Below, piece after piece: positions 15,501-23,127 of a stretch of 64,000 nucleotides of DNA (positions are counted from its first letter, which is position 1; every line of letters starts with the position of its first letter). The stretch comes from Antedon bifida (lineage: Eukaryota > Echinodermata > Crinoidea > Comatulida > Antedonidae). The DNA is taken from contig OY727102.1 in assembly GCA_963402885.1 (NCBI GenBank), positions 15,004,001 to 15,068,000 of the forward strand. The letters are read 5' to 3'. The notes below the pieces were generated by a model. The model was not told the origin of the DNA and searched no databases. It was given only the letters and a program-made list of their open reading frames with translations. Made by a program: the position numbers and the translations under genes.

Positions 15501-18500
15501 CTCACATATCTATCTTCCCTCAAGTATAAGTAATTAGATAGCGGCTTGTTTTCCAGACATTCATAATTACTAATCATATTAACTGTATCATTCGAAAATG
15601 AAATTGGAATCAAAGATAAAGTTGTTTCATCGATGTTGCGAGAGAAAGAACTGAAAAAACAAAAGGCTTTCATAATTACCCACTGTATTTTTTACGAATC
15701 TTGAGACAAAATGGTACAATTTATGAAAACTCAAGGAATGACAATGACGTACTATTACTCCACCAAGAAAATGTGTTTACTAGACAGTGTTTATGCTATA
15801 TTCGTAATTGATTAATAGTTATATTTTTAAAATTATGAAACATTTTGTTTGTAGATTCCTTGTATTGGTTATAATTAATTATACGCAAACCTTACATGCA
15901 TTCGTCAGATGGGCGCTCAACAAGTGATCTCTTGAGGTACTGGCTGATGAACCAAACCGTCGAGTTATCAATGCTCAGAAGTCCTGGTCTTACGTACAAG
16001 TTTTCTATGATGACATCTTGCAAAGTGGGAGGCGAATGGTCAATTGTTACACCGTCTGAACAAACAGGTTCCGATGGATCAACTGCATTATTGAAAGCAA
16101 CGACTGTAACGTAGTATTTTCCTGTTGATGGTGCAGTCCATGTAGCAAAAGTTGATGTCGTTGTAAAGGTTGTCTAATAATATTAAAAGAATGATTGATG
16201 ATAAAAAATCAATAAACCACTGTTTCTTTTGAATCCGCTAATATAGGGCCTTTGATTCAATTAAGCTTCAGAATACTATTAAAAATAATTCAAGCATAAC
16301 TGTATGAGTTATAAATAAAACTCAATACTTGTTTAACTGTACCACAATTATTTCGTAGTCTATTGTTGTACATAAGATTGCACTTTTATTTCTGATGTGT
16401 TATTTTGTTTATGTATTTTTAGAATTGGGAGTGTGAATTTGAATGTTTATATTTATTATTCGTTATTACTTGTATTTTTTGTAACAATGTTTACTTAGTT
16501 GCAATAAAGGAATTTGATTTAAGATTAGGTAATTTGGTGTTTGGTGTCATTATAAAGATTAATAATCACTATGCTTGTTATATCTAATTCGAAATTATTC
16601 AGTAAGTCTTACCAAATTTACATTATAAAAATCAGCAATCGTCAGACATCTGCTACTGATACCATATTTATAATACTTAATCCCACTTTCCTTGTCGAAG
16701 AATCCCGACCAATGTGCATCAATTCTAACATCTTGTTGAAAATCAATATCATTTTCGCCAGGTAAACTTTCGAAAACTGTACCAGGATGAGGATTAGATG
16801 TGTCTATGGTTATCTAATCAAATCAAAATAACTCTTATTACCATGTAAAATATATTACACCTTCATATACATACTTCTAGGTCCGTTTTATAATATATAC
16901 TAGCCTAATTACAAATATAAAGGCAGACACAACAATCTATACAAAACTCACATATTCAGCAATTACAGAACAATCTAAGTTGTTACGATAACACCTACCT
17001 TTCTTGTGAGATTTGCAACAAGCATTGCATTATTTGTTACGGTGATTTTTACGTATATTTCTTGATCGTGTTTAACGTTGCTGATGTTCATTCTGCTTAA
17101 ACCTGGTTGGAAGCTATAGTTAATTCCGTAACAATCTCCTTTTGGAATACATATGCAATCGGGTGGAAGACATGCATAAGGTTTCTGTGAATATTAATAA
17201 CAAATAATAGTAATCTTTATTTCTTTATTCTTGACCTAATTTTCCTCATAACACCATGTTTTTAAATACCATTATGTTTTGACATTTATTTAAGTATTTA
17301 TTGATTTTCATCATACATCATCAAACAAAAACATAAGTATCACTTACACTGTGGTCTACAGTAAGATGATCTGAGCCAAGAACTATTACATTTCCTTCGT
17401 GTACATCATACACTTCCCATTGAATTATCTTCAGTCCACTGTGCGCATCAAATGATTGGAATTCAAAACTAAATAAAAACAAAAGTAATTTTTAAAAGGG
17501 GAAAGTAAACAGAACAATTTGTATTTATTAAGAATGTTATACATTATTTTGGTCACCTACTTCATTTCAAGTAAATCTGCAGAATTATGTACTGCTATGT
17601 TTCTTTCACGATCTTTTACTAGCCACAGATCTTGAATGATTGCTTCACTAGAGTCAACGTGAATCACCACAGAATCAACCAATGTATTCCACATGATGTC
17701 AGTTGCTCTCACCCAGAACGTTATTGAATCGCCATCAATTCGTGGAATACTATATGATTCTAATGTAGTTAATCCAACATCATTCCATGAACCTAGGTTG
17801 CAAGTTGAACATCCTTTATGATCCAATGAGAACGTGTCCTCAAATTTAACTACGCCCAATTTATTGGGTATGGCAATTATTCCTCTGGTTCCATTCCATT
17901 GATCATACTCTGTAATATATAATTTAGACTGAACTTTAGTACCAATATGTATTCTGCAGCTGCTGTCACTATCTCATGTGATTTTAGAAACGGGTCGAGG
18001 TGTATTAAATAATTTCAATATACGTGCGTATATTGTTACCACTTCCCACGAACGAGCGTTATATAACTTAGTAAGGTTAAAACAGTTTACATATTTCATT
18101 TTCACTGTTATTTTTGGATATTGAATCTATTTGAGCAATTCAAACATTTCATATAATGTCTGTATCATTGACAAGAAATATAGGCATAACTTTTATTTCA
18201 TTTGGGAACGACAATTTTGACACGCGTAGGTTACAAAGAGGGAAGAAGATTTGTAGAGATAGAGTATGAGTTAATCCAAACTTGTCTAAAGTGTTTACCT
18301 GGCAATAATTCAGTACTATAATAATCTCCAATCTCATTCAAAAGCTTATGTACTTCATGATACTCATTTGTGTAATGATTAGTCCAATCTACAAGTACAT
18401 TTGAATGTAAATCAGTCAACCATTCATATCCAGTATCAATTGAAGCTGAAATCACCAGAAGTGAGGTGTCCAATTTAAAAGTGACGTTGTTAATATCATC

Positions 18501-21500
18501 AAATAGAATAAACCTTCGAGCGAGTTGTACGTTTCCAGCCAAGTCAAACACTTCTAGCACTACTGAGTACAGACCTAAACAAAAGAGTGTTTATTATAAA
18601 GTTAGCAATATCTACAAGAATGTGGTACAAGTATCAATTCAGCTTTGTTGCAAAGTGTATTACAAAGGTGGGTCTACTCTGGATTTGAAAATGTTATTGA
18701 ATCATGGCGATAACATTTAATTCATGTTCAACTTTAATGCAATGGTGATGACAAATTAAATTACCTGGGAGAGGTAACACAAAGTTATTTCCTCCATTGC
18801 TATCACCAGTTGCAAGCGGGTCCCTTGTCATAACTTCTTCTAGTTTACCATCGGATTGCAATGACATTGGTCTGATTTCGTACTGATATCTTTCTATACC
18901 AGAATCAGGATCAGTCCATCCAGACCAACTTACAGAGATGTTTCCCTGTAGAATTAACAAGCAACTCAACCTAGACTTATAATTTTTACTTAAAAGAAAT
19001 ACAATTGCATCTGAACAATGGATGTAAGGAAGAGATGAACTACATTGCAGTTTAAATCAAACATAAAGATTATTATTTTTACACAAGAAATCTACCTGTT
19101 TTGTGACGTCGTTGCCACAATCAAATAATTGAAAAGAGCAAGACGACGTCACTGCGCAATGACCTGGATCAACAAAGTCAAATACGTAACTGCTCTGTCT
19201 TTCCAGAATACGACCACTGTAGTAGCGATTAGACTGTGTGCTTGTGTCACGATCTTCAACAGTTACATATCCACCATTTTCAACTTCAACTTCAACAGTT
19301 AATCTAAATAACAAGCTTTAATTATTAACTTTAATAATTTGAATACTAAAAAAAATAATATTAAGTTTTACTATTGACGCTTACTCTCTTTTAAGGTTTA
19401 TTGATTTTAATATTAGGTATATTTATCTAAAAACATAATAATGTGATTTATGATGACATTGTTAGGCCTCTGAGTGGGTAGCAATTTGTAACTTTTGAAA
19501 GTTTAAGACCACTGATTTTACAATTAAATAATTTGAGTAAACAATAAGGATTTAAATTACGATACCTGTCACCAGTTTTTAATATCCAACCTGATAAATC
19601 CAACGTTTCCACTCCGACGCAATGATACAAACTCTGACGTGGAGCAGTTTGCTGGGCTGTATCACTGCATGGAATTCGAGCGACCTCTTTCGATTTCGTC
19701 CTATCTATAATCAATTTGATAATTGTTAGTTAATAAATATTTTTTAAAAACAGTTGCATTATTAGGGAGTAAAACATTATGAAACATATACTAATTAACT
19801 TTATGAAGTTATACCACAGGTTGTGAGATACACAACTGTTAAATGTAGTGCTAATTAGTCTCATACGAATGCTACAAATGTGGGTTAGTGAGAAAGTGGG
19901 CGAGCAAATCTACAGCATTTATATATATATATGAGATTGTTAAAGAGTCGCTATCCAATCGAGTTTGAACAATACCATGAAAGTCCCAGTGGCCTAATGG
20001 TTAGGACAGCTGCATATCAAGTAGACGGTCCGAGTTCGAGTTTTGGTTTGGGCGACTTTTTCTCATTCTCACAGATTTCCTCATCTTTATCGTTTCAAAT
20101 TAATTAATTAAATTTCTCTATATCACCGGGCGGTTTAGAATTAATGTTCTTTGCCTGATTTGTTTATATATATATATATTAAAATATACAACAACAAAAT
20201 TAACAATGTATTTTTAGGCGCTGAAATGTATTGATTGGAAATCAGATGAGAAAGTAAGAGGTGGTTATCTAAAATGTTTTAAGAAGCATGGACATGTTAA
20301 TTGTTATTGGTCTAACGCCTGTGTAAGTATATTTACCTTTATTATACAAGGTTGCTATGGTGACACCTTGAATCATTCCTAGAGCAAAACCTGATATATA
20401 TGGCGGCAAAGGCTCATTTGGTTGAATATAAGAGCTTCTCCAATCATTTTCTATGTTCTTTAACGTTATCTGACGTACGTAATAAATGTGTTCAGAATCT
20501 ACACACTGGAGTTCTAGAGTTCCACCAGAGGTATCATGGAGCTTTGTAAGGCAGTAATCCATACTTGGGGCTTGATCTGATGTCACTGTTGTAGAAAAAG
20601 AAAATTTGCTGTCTTTATATAGTTTTTTATTGGTTTATAATGTCTGTGTACAGTATAGTATCTAAAGTATAATGTTCTAGACATATAAAAAATATACGAT
20701 AATTCATAAAAAGATTATAATTTATCCACATCGTGTACGTTATTTAGCAGGTCATAATAACTCAGAATGGGCCTGACCACTGTCGCTTGTGTCTCGAAAT
20801 AACCTTCACGCGCTTTGTTAATTACCGTCCTCTTCGTTTAAGGTCCCTATGCGAAAGTTCCCTAATACAGTTTCGACGACACAATAACGTTTATTTTAAA
20901 CGAGACAATGCTTAAAAAGTCACTAGTGTACTTCTGTCAAATGTTAATACTAATAGATTTACATGGAATGATACCAAAGGTAGCTCTCTATGATGTTCAA
21001 TTTATGCAAATAGTAATTCTTCTCAATAAACGTTCCGAATTTGATAGGAAGAAATTTGACGATGAAACAATGATTTTTTTCAATCAAGATTATAATATAA
21101 ATCAAAATTTCAATTGTTTATTAATCTACCTACTTGTTCTGCAGTCAGCTCCAGTAAAACCAGTTGTGCACGCACAACTGTCACTGCCATCTGAACACGT
21201 TCCCGGATAACAAATTGTACTACTGGTTCTCCAAGAACAATTCTCTATAATAAAATAATTTGCTGATTTTAACATGATTGTGTTTGTTAATGAATACATT
21301 GTACACTCAAGGATACAAACAACTCTGTCAGAATGTAAAACTCAGATTATGAACGTTTGCTGTTTGTGTTACTCCAAACATATTGCCTAGTTACCTTCAC
21401 AGATTGGTCCTTTATTGAGGTACGCTTGACCTGTTAACGCCCCATAGTCTCCATTGCATTTCATACATTGCTGATCAGTTGATGTTGTGCAGCTTCTTAG

Positions 21501-23127
21501 ATCACAGTTAGGTATAGCAGTACAAACTGTTGTAAACAAATAAATAAATAAAATTCATGAACACAATTCAGGATTTTCATTCAGCCGATTCTTTCTTCTT
21601 TTTTGTAACTTGTGCTTGCTACTGCTACTAGTTGCAGACGAAAACTACAGCACACTACAGTATGACCGGTACCCTTCTCATTTGTGTTTTTCATAATCTC
21701 TCTAAGTTGAGGGTAATATAAATTTTTGTATAATTTTTGGTGAGACAGACTTTGCAGTCTTTACTTTGCAAACTCCAAGGGCATTAGTTTCTTCGCCTCC
21801 CAAATAAACCAATCAACTGTTTTACATGTGAGTTCAACCATATATATAATAATATCATTTTGTGGTGATATGCTAAACAATTCTTATATTAAGATCAAAT
21901 TTCCTTTCACAAATAATTGTTATAATCATGATTATCCTTTATTTTTCCAAAGATAATGTTAATGGTCAACTCAAAATAGAGTTTAAAGAAATTGTTTAAC
22001 AGAGATTAAATGGATTGTTCAAAGGAATATAGTACACTATTTTCTTTTGTACATGCCCATTCTGATCGAGTCTATTATGATGTTCAATGATTTTGGATCC
22101 TATTTTTAGTATAGAGGCTCTATACTAAATAAATAGAAAGAGTACTATTTTACCATAGGCGAATTTCAATCAATGGTAAATTCATAGAGTGTTGACAGTT
22201 TATGGTTCCACTGCTCTATGTTAATACTTACGGCGACATGAGGTTGATGAAGCCAAATAATGCTGACTGGTACATGTAGAGCACGCACAACTACGAGGTT
22301 TCAACACAAATGACAGAGATGCACAGTTTTCAACGTTGCAATCTGTACGTTATAAATCAGCAGTTAGGAATAGGAAGCGGAATGCTTGGTTTATTCAACT
22401 TAAAGTGCATTGTAAAGTTAATGTTAATATTGTCGAATTTATATAGCGCATTTAACAATCAGCAGATTGAATTAGGCTACAATGAACTAACTAAAAGGTT
22501 GTTGATTTTTATTTAAAAGCTTTTAAGGTAAATTACAAAATTGAAAAGAATTGCTTTTGAATACTGTATATTTTGCAGTCAGGCTTACGCTATGCATGTG
22601 TAAGACAGAGAGGAAAACACAAATATAGAAGATAATAGTTTGGATAAAAACAATATTCTGAAAAGTCCTGTGAGCACGGATCACGGCAAAAATAGAAAAT
22701 AACCTATTGCGATAAGTGATTAAGATAACATACTGGAATGTTACAAAAGCCGGGCAAAGAAATCAAATAAAGCAAAACAAATACAAATACAAATAAAGTG
22801 GGAGGGTTTGTGGAAAATAATAATTAAACTTTAAGAACCTGAGCACAAGTGTGCGGCTGGCGATGATTTAGAAATGGGTGAAGTGTATGAGACGCCAACC
22901 GTGCAAATGGCGATTAGTGTGTGACACCACCAATCGGACGATTTTTTTGTGTTCTCAATTACGTCAGAGCAGTGCAATGTGGATACTTACAAGGAGTTTT
23001 ACATACATAATAAGCTGCTGGAATGTACCAATAAGAATCCCACCAACAATAGTTAATTTTCGATATATATGTATAGTAATAATGGTAACGTTGAACTGGA
23101 TGACCAGGAAACCATGGACAAAAATAT
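264..23127 (-). CDS. Giant modular extracellular protein, FN3-like repeats (47 exons traced, partial at both ends)
   Basis: Coding gene on the minus strand, read from 23127 down to 264. I joined 47 exons using AG acceptors and GT donors; all lengths fit their entry and exit phases, so the frame is continuous over 9,427 nt (about 3,140 aa). N-terminal exons are Cys-rich with one EGF-like repeat. The rest is mostly FN3-like modules. Typical pieces are W-x-G-F-x-D-x-x-SGI-x-Y-x-W-x-IG (strands B-C), YxTVxAxNxAGLS (F strand) and a hinge DG-x-x-VD-x-(S/T)PP-x-AGF-V-x-DG between modules. Exon 1805-2397 adds a jelly-roll domain. Such multi-module proteins are common in echinoderms and amphioxus and are usually secreted or surface-anchored; a role in adhesion or matrix is inference. 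The signal peptide exon was not found, and the 3' end lies beyond base 1. No frameshift or stop was seen inside the exons, so the gene looks functional. Confidence 0.88.
826..1137 (-). CDS. Exon 46 of the giant gene: FN3-like
   Basis: Phase 1-1. VHVTVIATNAAGLSTRVKST, hinge DMTEPVVEFVYDG, then MITWSAFDAQSGIYLCEWAI: end of one module and start of the next. Confidence 0.87.
1301..1466 (-). CDS. Exon 45 of the giant gene: FN3-like
   Basis: Phase 0-1. HAMWHFVDPESPIVDYTWAI; it follows the jelly-roll exon and resumes FN3 B-C strands. Confidence 0.84.
1805..2397 (-). CDS. Exon 44 of the giant gene: hinge plus galactose-binding-like jelly-roll domain
   Basis: Phase 1-0, 593 nt, the longest exon. It starts with an FN3 F strand (RYAKVRSYDAAGHVS) and hinge VDATPPVPMERVFYG. 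Then comes a separate domain of about 150 residues: NILTNPSFEE, W after 11-12 residues, DGTTFVLLQGGLTQSINT, GFHYMLTFYTH, VWQRHVYFFTA and MLLDNLT. This order (NPSFE, W, DG-x-x-x-x-L, Q-x-I, Y-x-L-x-F, LDN) is typical of DUF642 and related carbohydrate-binding jelly rolls. Binding to sugar is inference. Confidence 0.85.
2559..2762 (-). CDS. Exon 43 of the giant gene: FN3-like
   Basis: Phase 1-1. IKTSWHGFIDFESFISHFEY then CIGETANPNECNINKWQ. Confidence 0.86.
2843..3043 (-). CDS. Exon 42 of the giant gene: FN3-like
   Basis: Phase 1-1. RYYTNVRAYNHAGLHTLVVS, then VDLQPPIAGIVLDG. A textbook F-G-hinge exon. Confidence 0.87.
3292..3439 (-). CDS. Exon 41 of the giant gene: FN3-like
   Basis: Phase 0-1. 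VSVSWRYVFRDESGGISHYE, then VSLSTFPGG. Confidence 0.86.
3591..3730 (-). CDS. Exon 40 of the giant gene: FN3-like
   Basis: Phase 1-0. LVYYFFIRAWFSPNSYAIYR, then GLVVDVRPPDVTSRTG hinge. Confidence 0.85.
3862..3989 (-). CDS. Exon 39 of the giant gene
   Basis: Phase 2-1. YEWSAGDFSSTLKQPKGIFN then VWFDVGQETSAVLMLDK. The AG|G codon spanning the junction gives Arg. Confidence 0.82.
4101..4254 (-). CDS. Exon 38 of the giant gene
   Basis: Phase 1-2. PGTENIIVNDIIDLNLL then CMLAATWSVNGSSARQVE. Acceptor taken as CTTACAG; a CCCAG 6 nt further in is a frame-preserving alternative. Confidence 0.8.
4715..4901 (-). CDS. Exon 37 of the giant gene: Cys-rich insert
   Basis: Phase 0-1. AGLSSLRAHSAFEV, then a cluster CSAYSCEGHCTCAPQNQIC and a last Cys in THCQDIT. 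Similar in placement to exon 12. Confidence 0.85.
5268..5408 (-). CDS. Exon 36 of the giant gene: FN3-like
   Basis: Phase 0-0. DGPIDVTPDNNTVVVVDGDE then VVLYISLWAVNG. Confidence 0.84.
5527..5704. repeat. Perfect foldback (inverted repeat) in intron 35/36
   Basis: Arms 5546-5610 and 5622-5686 are exact reverse complements over 65 bp with an 11-nt loop. A further roughly 18 bp outside each arm match with two differences. The copied stretch includes part of the loop word CACTGCTAGTT, which also occurs just outside the left arm. The lack of mutations implies a recent event. Confidence 0.95.
5822..6040 (-). CDS. Exon 35 of the giant gene: FN3-like
   Basis: Phase 0-0. VDSTAPTVGTFAVDTDHAAD hinge, then LAWLGFVDSHSGVSYYRFTV. 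Confidence 0.87.
6319..6447 (-). CDS. Exon 34 of the giant gene: FN3-like
   Basis: Phase 0-0. RYQVKVVACNGAELCTEMST, F-G strands with a Cys pair matching that in exon 31. Confidence 0.85.
6771..6890 (-). CDS. Exon 33 of the giant gene: FN3-like
   Basis: Phase 0-0. LLSVQWEFNDSESGIKRQYL, the B-C hairpin. Confidence 0.85.
7351..7672 (-). CDS. Exon 32 of the giant gene: complete FN3-like body
   Basis: Phase 2-0. AHWWGFNDPHSGLSYFEWWA, then FVTVKAYNKVGLSVERTSDG and hinge VDVTAPQIIRSIEVSS. It holds strands B to G in one exon. Confidence 0.88.
7892..8078 (-). CDS. Exon 31 of the giant gene: FN3-like
   Basis: Phase 1-2. IYYTTVTACDAVDLCTEVSS, then DNSPPVAGFVFDG. Confidence 0.87.
8385..8652 (-). CDS. 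Exon 30 of the giant gene: FN3-like
   Basis: Phase 0-1. YNGAGLSSMTCSGAITVDTS, PPSAGFVYDG hinge, then FAYWNGFIDRGTQVISYSW. Donor taken as GTAAGG at 8384; a GTTAAG alternative 6 nt away is weaker. Confidence 0.87.
8876..9056 (-). CDS. Exon 29 of the giant gene: FN3-like
   Basis: Phase 2-0. WNGVFNDHESGISSYEWSIG then LQAGHYYYITVK: B strand to the start of F in one exon. Confidence 0.87.
9328..9463 (-). CDS. Exon 28 of the giant gene: FN3-like
   Basis: Phase 1-2. DFVGLTSSKTSQRITVDSTS, then PNMGSSNIVVDGDVFY hinge. Confidence 0.85.
9955..10071 (-). CDS. Exon 27 of the giant gene: FN3-like
   Basis: Phase 1-1. TFPGGTDIVDFVNVGITNHI and GKDYYATIK: C'-E-F strands. Confidence 0.86.
10332..10437 (-). 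CDS. Exon 26 of the giant gene: FN3-like
   Basis: Phase 0-1. LSISWDSFIDVEEHGTSP then HHSGISYYQYSV: B-C strands with an extended turn. Confidence 0.86.
10592..10803 (-). CDS. Exon 25 of the giant gene: FN3-like
   Basis: Phase 1-0. GSKYFICIHAEKTM, then CSDGVVIDLTPPTPGDVWLG: F strand plus canonical hinge. Confidence 0.87.
10937..11155 (-). CDS. Exon 24 of the giant gene: FN3-like
   Basis: Phase 1-1. LHAVWPTLRYFTYDWAVIGV, then the Cys pair CAHPNKLQCGQT. Confidence 0.86.
11402..11567 (-). CDS. Exon 23 of the giant gene: FN3-like
   Basis: Phase 0-1. TCIRLLVQGFNKAGLSSTTS, then CDKAPEADPNIVIDA in hinge position. Confidence 0.85.
11993..12390 (-). CDS. Exon 22 of the giant gene: FN3-like, long
   Basis: Phase 1-0. 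Spans one module boundary: LEYSGHYRSKVEFCNSNICF, hinge APPTPSIVFVELVYE, then TMDHYEWSLTNGQEANGLLL. Donor GTAATA; a longer open frame runs left of it, but this donor keeps phase 0 with exon 23. Confidence 0.84.
12626..12754 (-). CDS. Exon 21 of the giant gene: FN3-like
   Basis: Phase 1-1. Starts SYCVQDQDF, then SHWTISNNVSSFITHVIWTM with a possible N-glycosylation site (NVS). Confidence 0.82.
12843..12978 (-). CDS. Exon 20 of the giant gene: FN3-like
   Basis: Phase 0-1. IYYTVVVATSSAGSVNVTSD then GVSILPRDTALYG. The hinge is degenerate (no PP). Confidence 0.85.
13303..13503 (-). CDS. Exon 19 of the giant gene: FN3-like
   Basis: Phase 0-0. AIAVYWYGFQNVHDEVSYQV followed by AVGTNPGHSDVSDGF: strands B to C'. 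Confidence 0.86.
13665..13945 (-). CDS. Exon 18 of the giant gene: FN3-like
   Basis: Phase 1-0. CTLNTSTLCTAIPISRL, then VYFVSIKATNVAGLSTIGVS, the most typical F-strand version in the array. Confidence 0.87.
14338..14491 (-). CDS. Exon 17 of the giant gene: FN3-like
   Basis: Phase 0-1. Hinge LIGPILVDVTPPFFIGEIYV then YLLAKWHVDSFTDNEDVEAL; ends VAVG at the junction. Confidence 0.87.
14706..14921 (-). CDS. Exon 16 of the giant gene: FN3-like
   Basis: Phase 0-0. LSATWIGTDIESEIFDYFIG, then FFIIIQAFNRAKMSTTR, i.e. B-C and F strands of one module in a single exon. Confidence 0.86.
15035..15368 (-). mobile_element. tRNA-derived SINE in intron between exons 15 and 16
   Basis: A GC-richer island inside an AT-rich intron. 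On the minus strand it begins with a Pol III A-box-like GACCAAGCGGGTTAAGGC and a B-box-like AGATTCAAGACAC about 35 nt later, i.e. a degraded tRNA-Leu-like head. It is followed by a long non-tRNA body. It lies in the same orientation as the host gene. It may belong to one of the conserved-core SINE superfamilies; I cannot name which. Confidence 0.6.
15506..15650 (-). CDS. Exon 15 of the giant gene
   Basis: Phase 2-0. FSRNIDETTLSLIPISFSND and CLENKPLSNYLYLREDRY. It has no clear FN3 landmark but keeps frame on both sides. Confidence 0.78.
15896..16173 (-). CDS. Exon 14 of the giant gene: FN3-like
   Basis: Phase 0-2. KYYVTVVAFNNAV, then CSDGVTIDHSPPTLQDVIIE hinge. The AT|T junction codon gives Ile. 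Confidence 0.87.
16613..16813 (-). CDS. Exon 13 of the giant gene: FN3-like
   Basis: Phase 0-0. Hinge TIDTSNPHPGTVFES followed by AHWSGFFDKESGIKYYKYGI: a canonical start of a module. Confidence 0.87.
16999..17184 (-). CDS. Exon 12 of the giant gene: Cys-containing FN3 module
   Basis: Phase 0-0. Starts KPYACLPPDCICIPKGDCYG, then VYVKITVTNNAM-type F strand. The Cys-rich insert between C' and E strands resembles the one in exon 37, suggesting a recurrent module subtype. Confidence 0.85.
17348..17468 (-). CDS. Exon 11 of the giant gene: FN3-like
   Basis: Phase 2-0. FEFQSFDAHSGLKIIQWEVY is the SG-turn C strand. The AA|T codon formed at the junction with exon 10 gives Asn. Confidence 0.82.
17561..17909 (-). 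CDS. Exon 10 of the giant gene: FN3-like
   Basis: Phase 1-2. Contains GCSTCNLGSWNDVGL, SITFWVRATDIMWNTLVDSV and the module hinge VDSSEAIIQDLWLVKD. The hinge lacks the usual PP. Confidence 0.85.
18299..18574 (-). CDS. Exon 9 of the giant gene: FN3-like
   Basis: Phase 1-1. YSVVLEVFDLAGNVQLARRF is an F-strand variant with D-x-AGN. The exon continues with a second region containing WTNHYTNEYHEVHKLLNEIG, which may be helical. A minus-strand open frame continues past the left border, but the GTAAAC donor at 18298 preserves phase with exon 10. Confidence 0.82.
18765..18945 (-). CDS. Exon 8 of the giant gene: FN3-like B-C strands
   Basis: Phase 0-1. Contains ISVSWSGWTDPDSGIERYQY, the hallmark Trp plus D-x-D-SGI turn of this FN3-like family, followed by a charged loop. 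Confidence 0.85.
19096..19303 (-). CDS. Exon 7 of the giant gene
   Basis: Phase 2-0. Begins LTVEVEVENGGYVTV and ends near CSFQLFDCGNDVTKQ. The Cys pair and alternating hydrophobics fit a beta-sandwich; the last bases lead directly into the first clear FN3 B-C strands of exon 8. Confidence 0.82.
19566..19704 (-). CDS. Exon 6 of the giant gene
   Basis: Phase 1-2. Contains IPCSDTAQQT and YHCVGVETLDLSGWI, with two cysteines. It continues the unclassified region begun in exon 5. Confidence 0.78.
19934..20180 (+). mobile_element. tRNA-derived SINE copy A (intron of giant gene)
   Basis: Leader with GTTAAAGAGTCGCTATCC, a 73-nt tRNA-like part at 19983-20055 (A box TGGCCTAATGG, B box GAGTTCGAGTTTT), then a tail containing TCACCGGGCGGTTTAGAA and a (TA)n end. 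It shares leader, tRNA part and tail with copies at 34.6 and 35.3 kb. Confidence 0.85.
20337..20585 (-). CDS. Exon 5 of the giant gene: unclassified linker domain
   Basis: Phase 1-1, 83 codons. It has cysteines in DYCLTKL and LQCVDSEH and a hydrophobic stretch ISGFALGMIQGVTIATLY. It may be a beta-sandwich between the EGF repeat and the FN3 array. No family recognised. Confidence 0.8.
21134..21244 (-). CDS. Exon 4 of the giant gene: EGF-like domain
   Basis: Phase 1-1, 37 codons. Pattern NCSW...TICYPGTC followed by CACTTGFTGADC is the usual C-x-C-x2-G-(F/Y)-x-G-x2-C ending of an EGF domain. No calcium-binding consensus (D-x-(D/N)-E) is present. Confidence 0.85.
21395..21526 (-). CDS. Exon 3 of the giant gene: Cys-rich module
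   Basis: Phase 1-1, 44 codons. It begins LCTAIPNCDLRSC, has CMKC in the middle and ends KGPICEG. The CxxxxxCxxxxC...CxxC pattern is like a partial growth-factor-receptor or TNFR-type Cys-rich repeat, which commonly precedes an EGF domain. Confidence 0.8.
22232..22342 (-). CDS. Exon 2 of the giant gene: Cys-rich
   Basis: Phase 1-1, 37 codons. Six cysteines in the pattern CNVENC, then SCACSTC and a final SSTSC. It resembles short disulfide repeats of the TNFR or laminin-EGF kind, but the spacing does not fit a named family exactly. The phase 1-1 exon is a shuffling-type module. Confidence 0.78.
22991..23127 (-). CDS. Exon 1 (first found) of the giant gene: Tyr/Trp-rich
   Basis: Acceptor TTTTACAG, donor GTAAGT, entry phase 2 and exit phase 1. 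It encodes an aromatic-rich stretch beginning YFCPWFPGHP and ending CKTP, with a CWW motif. No family recognised. An upstream exon with the start codon must exist (entry phase 2), but I could not find it between 23.1 and 26 kb. Confidence 0.7.
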
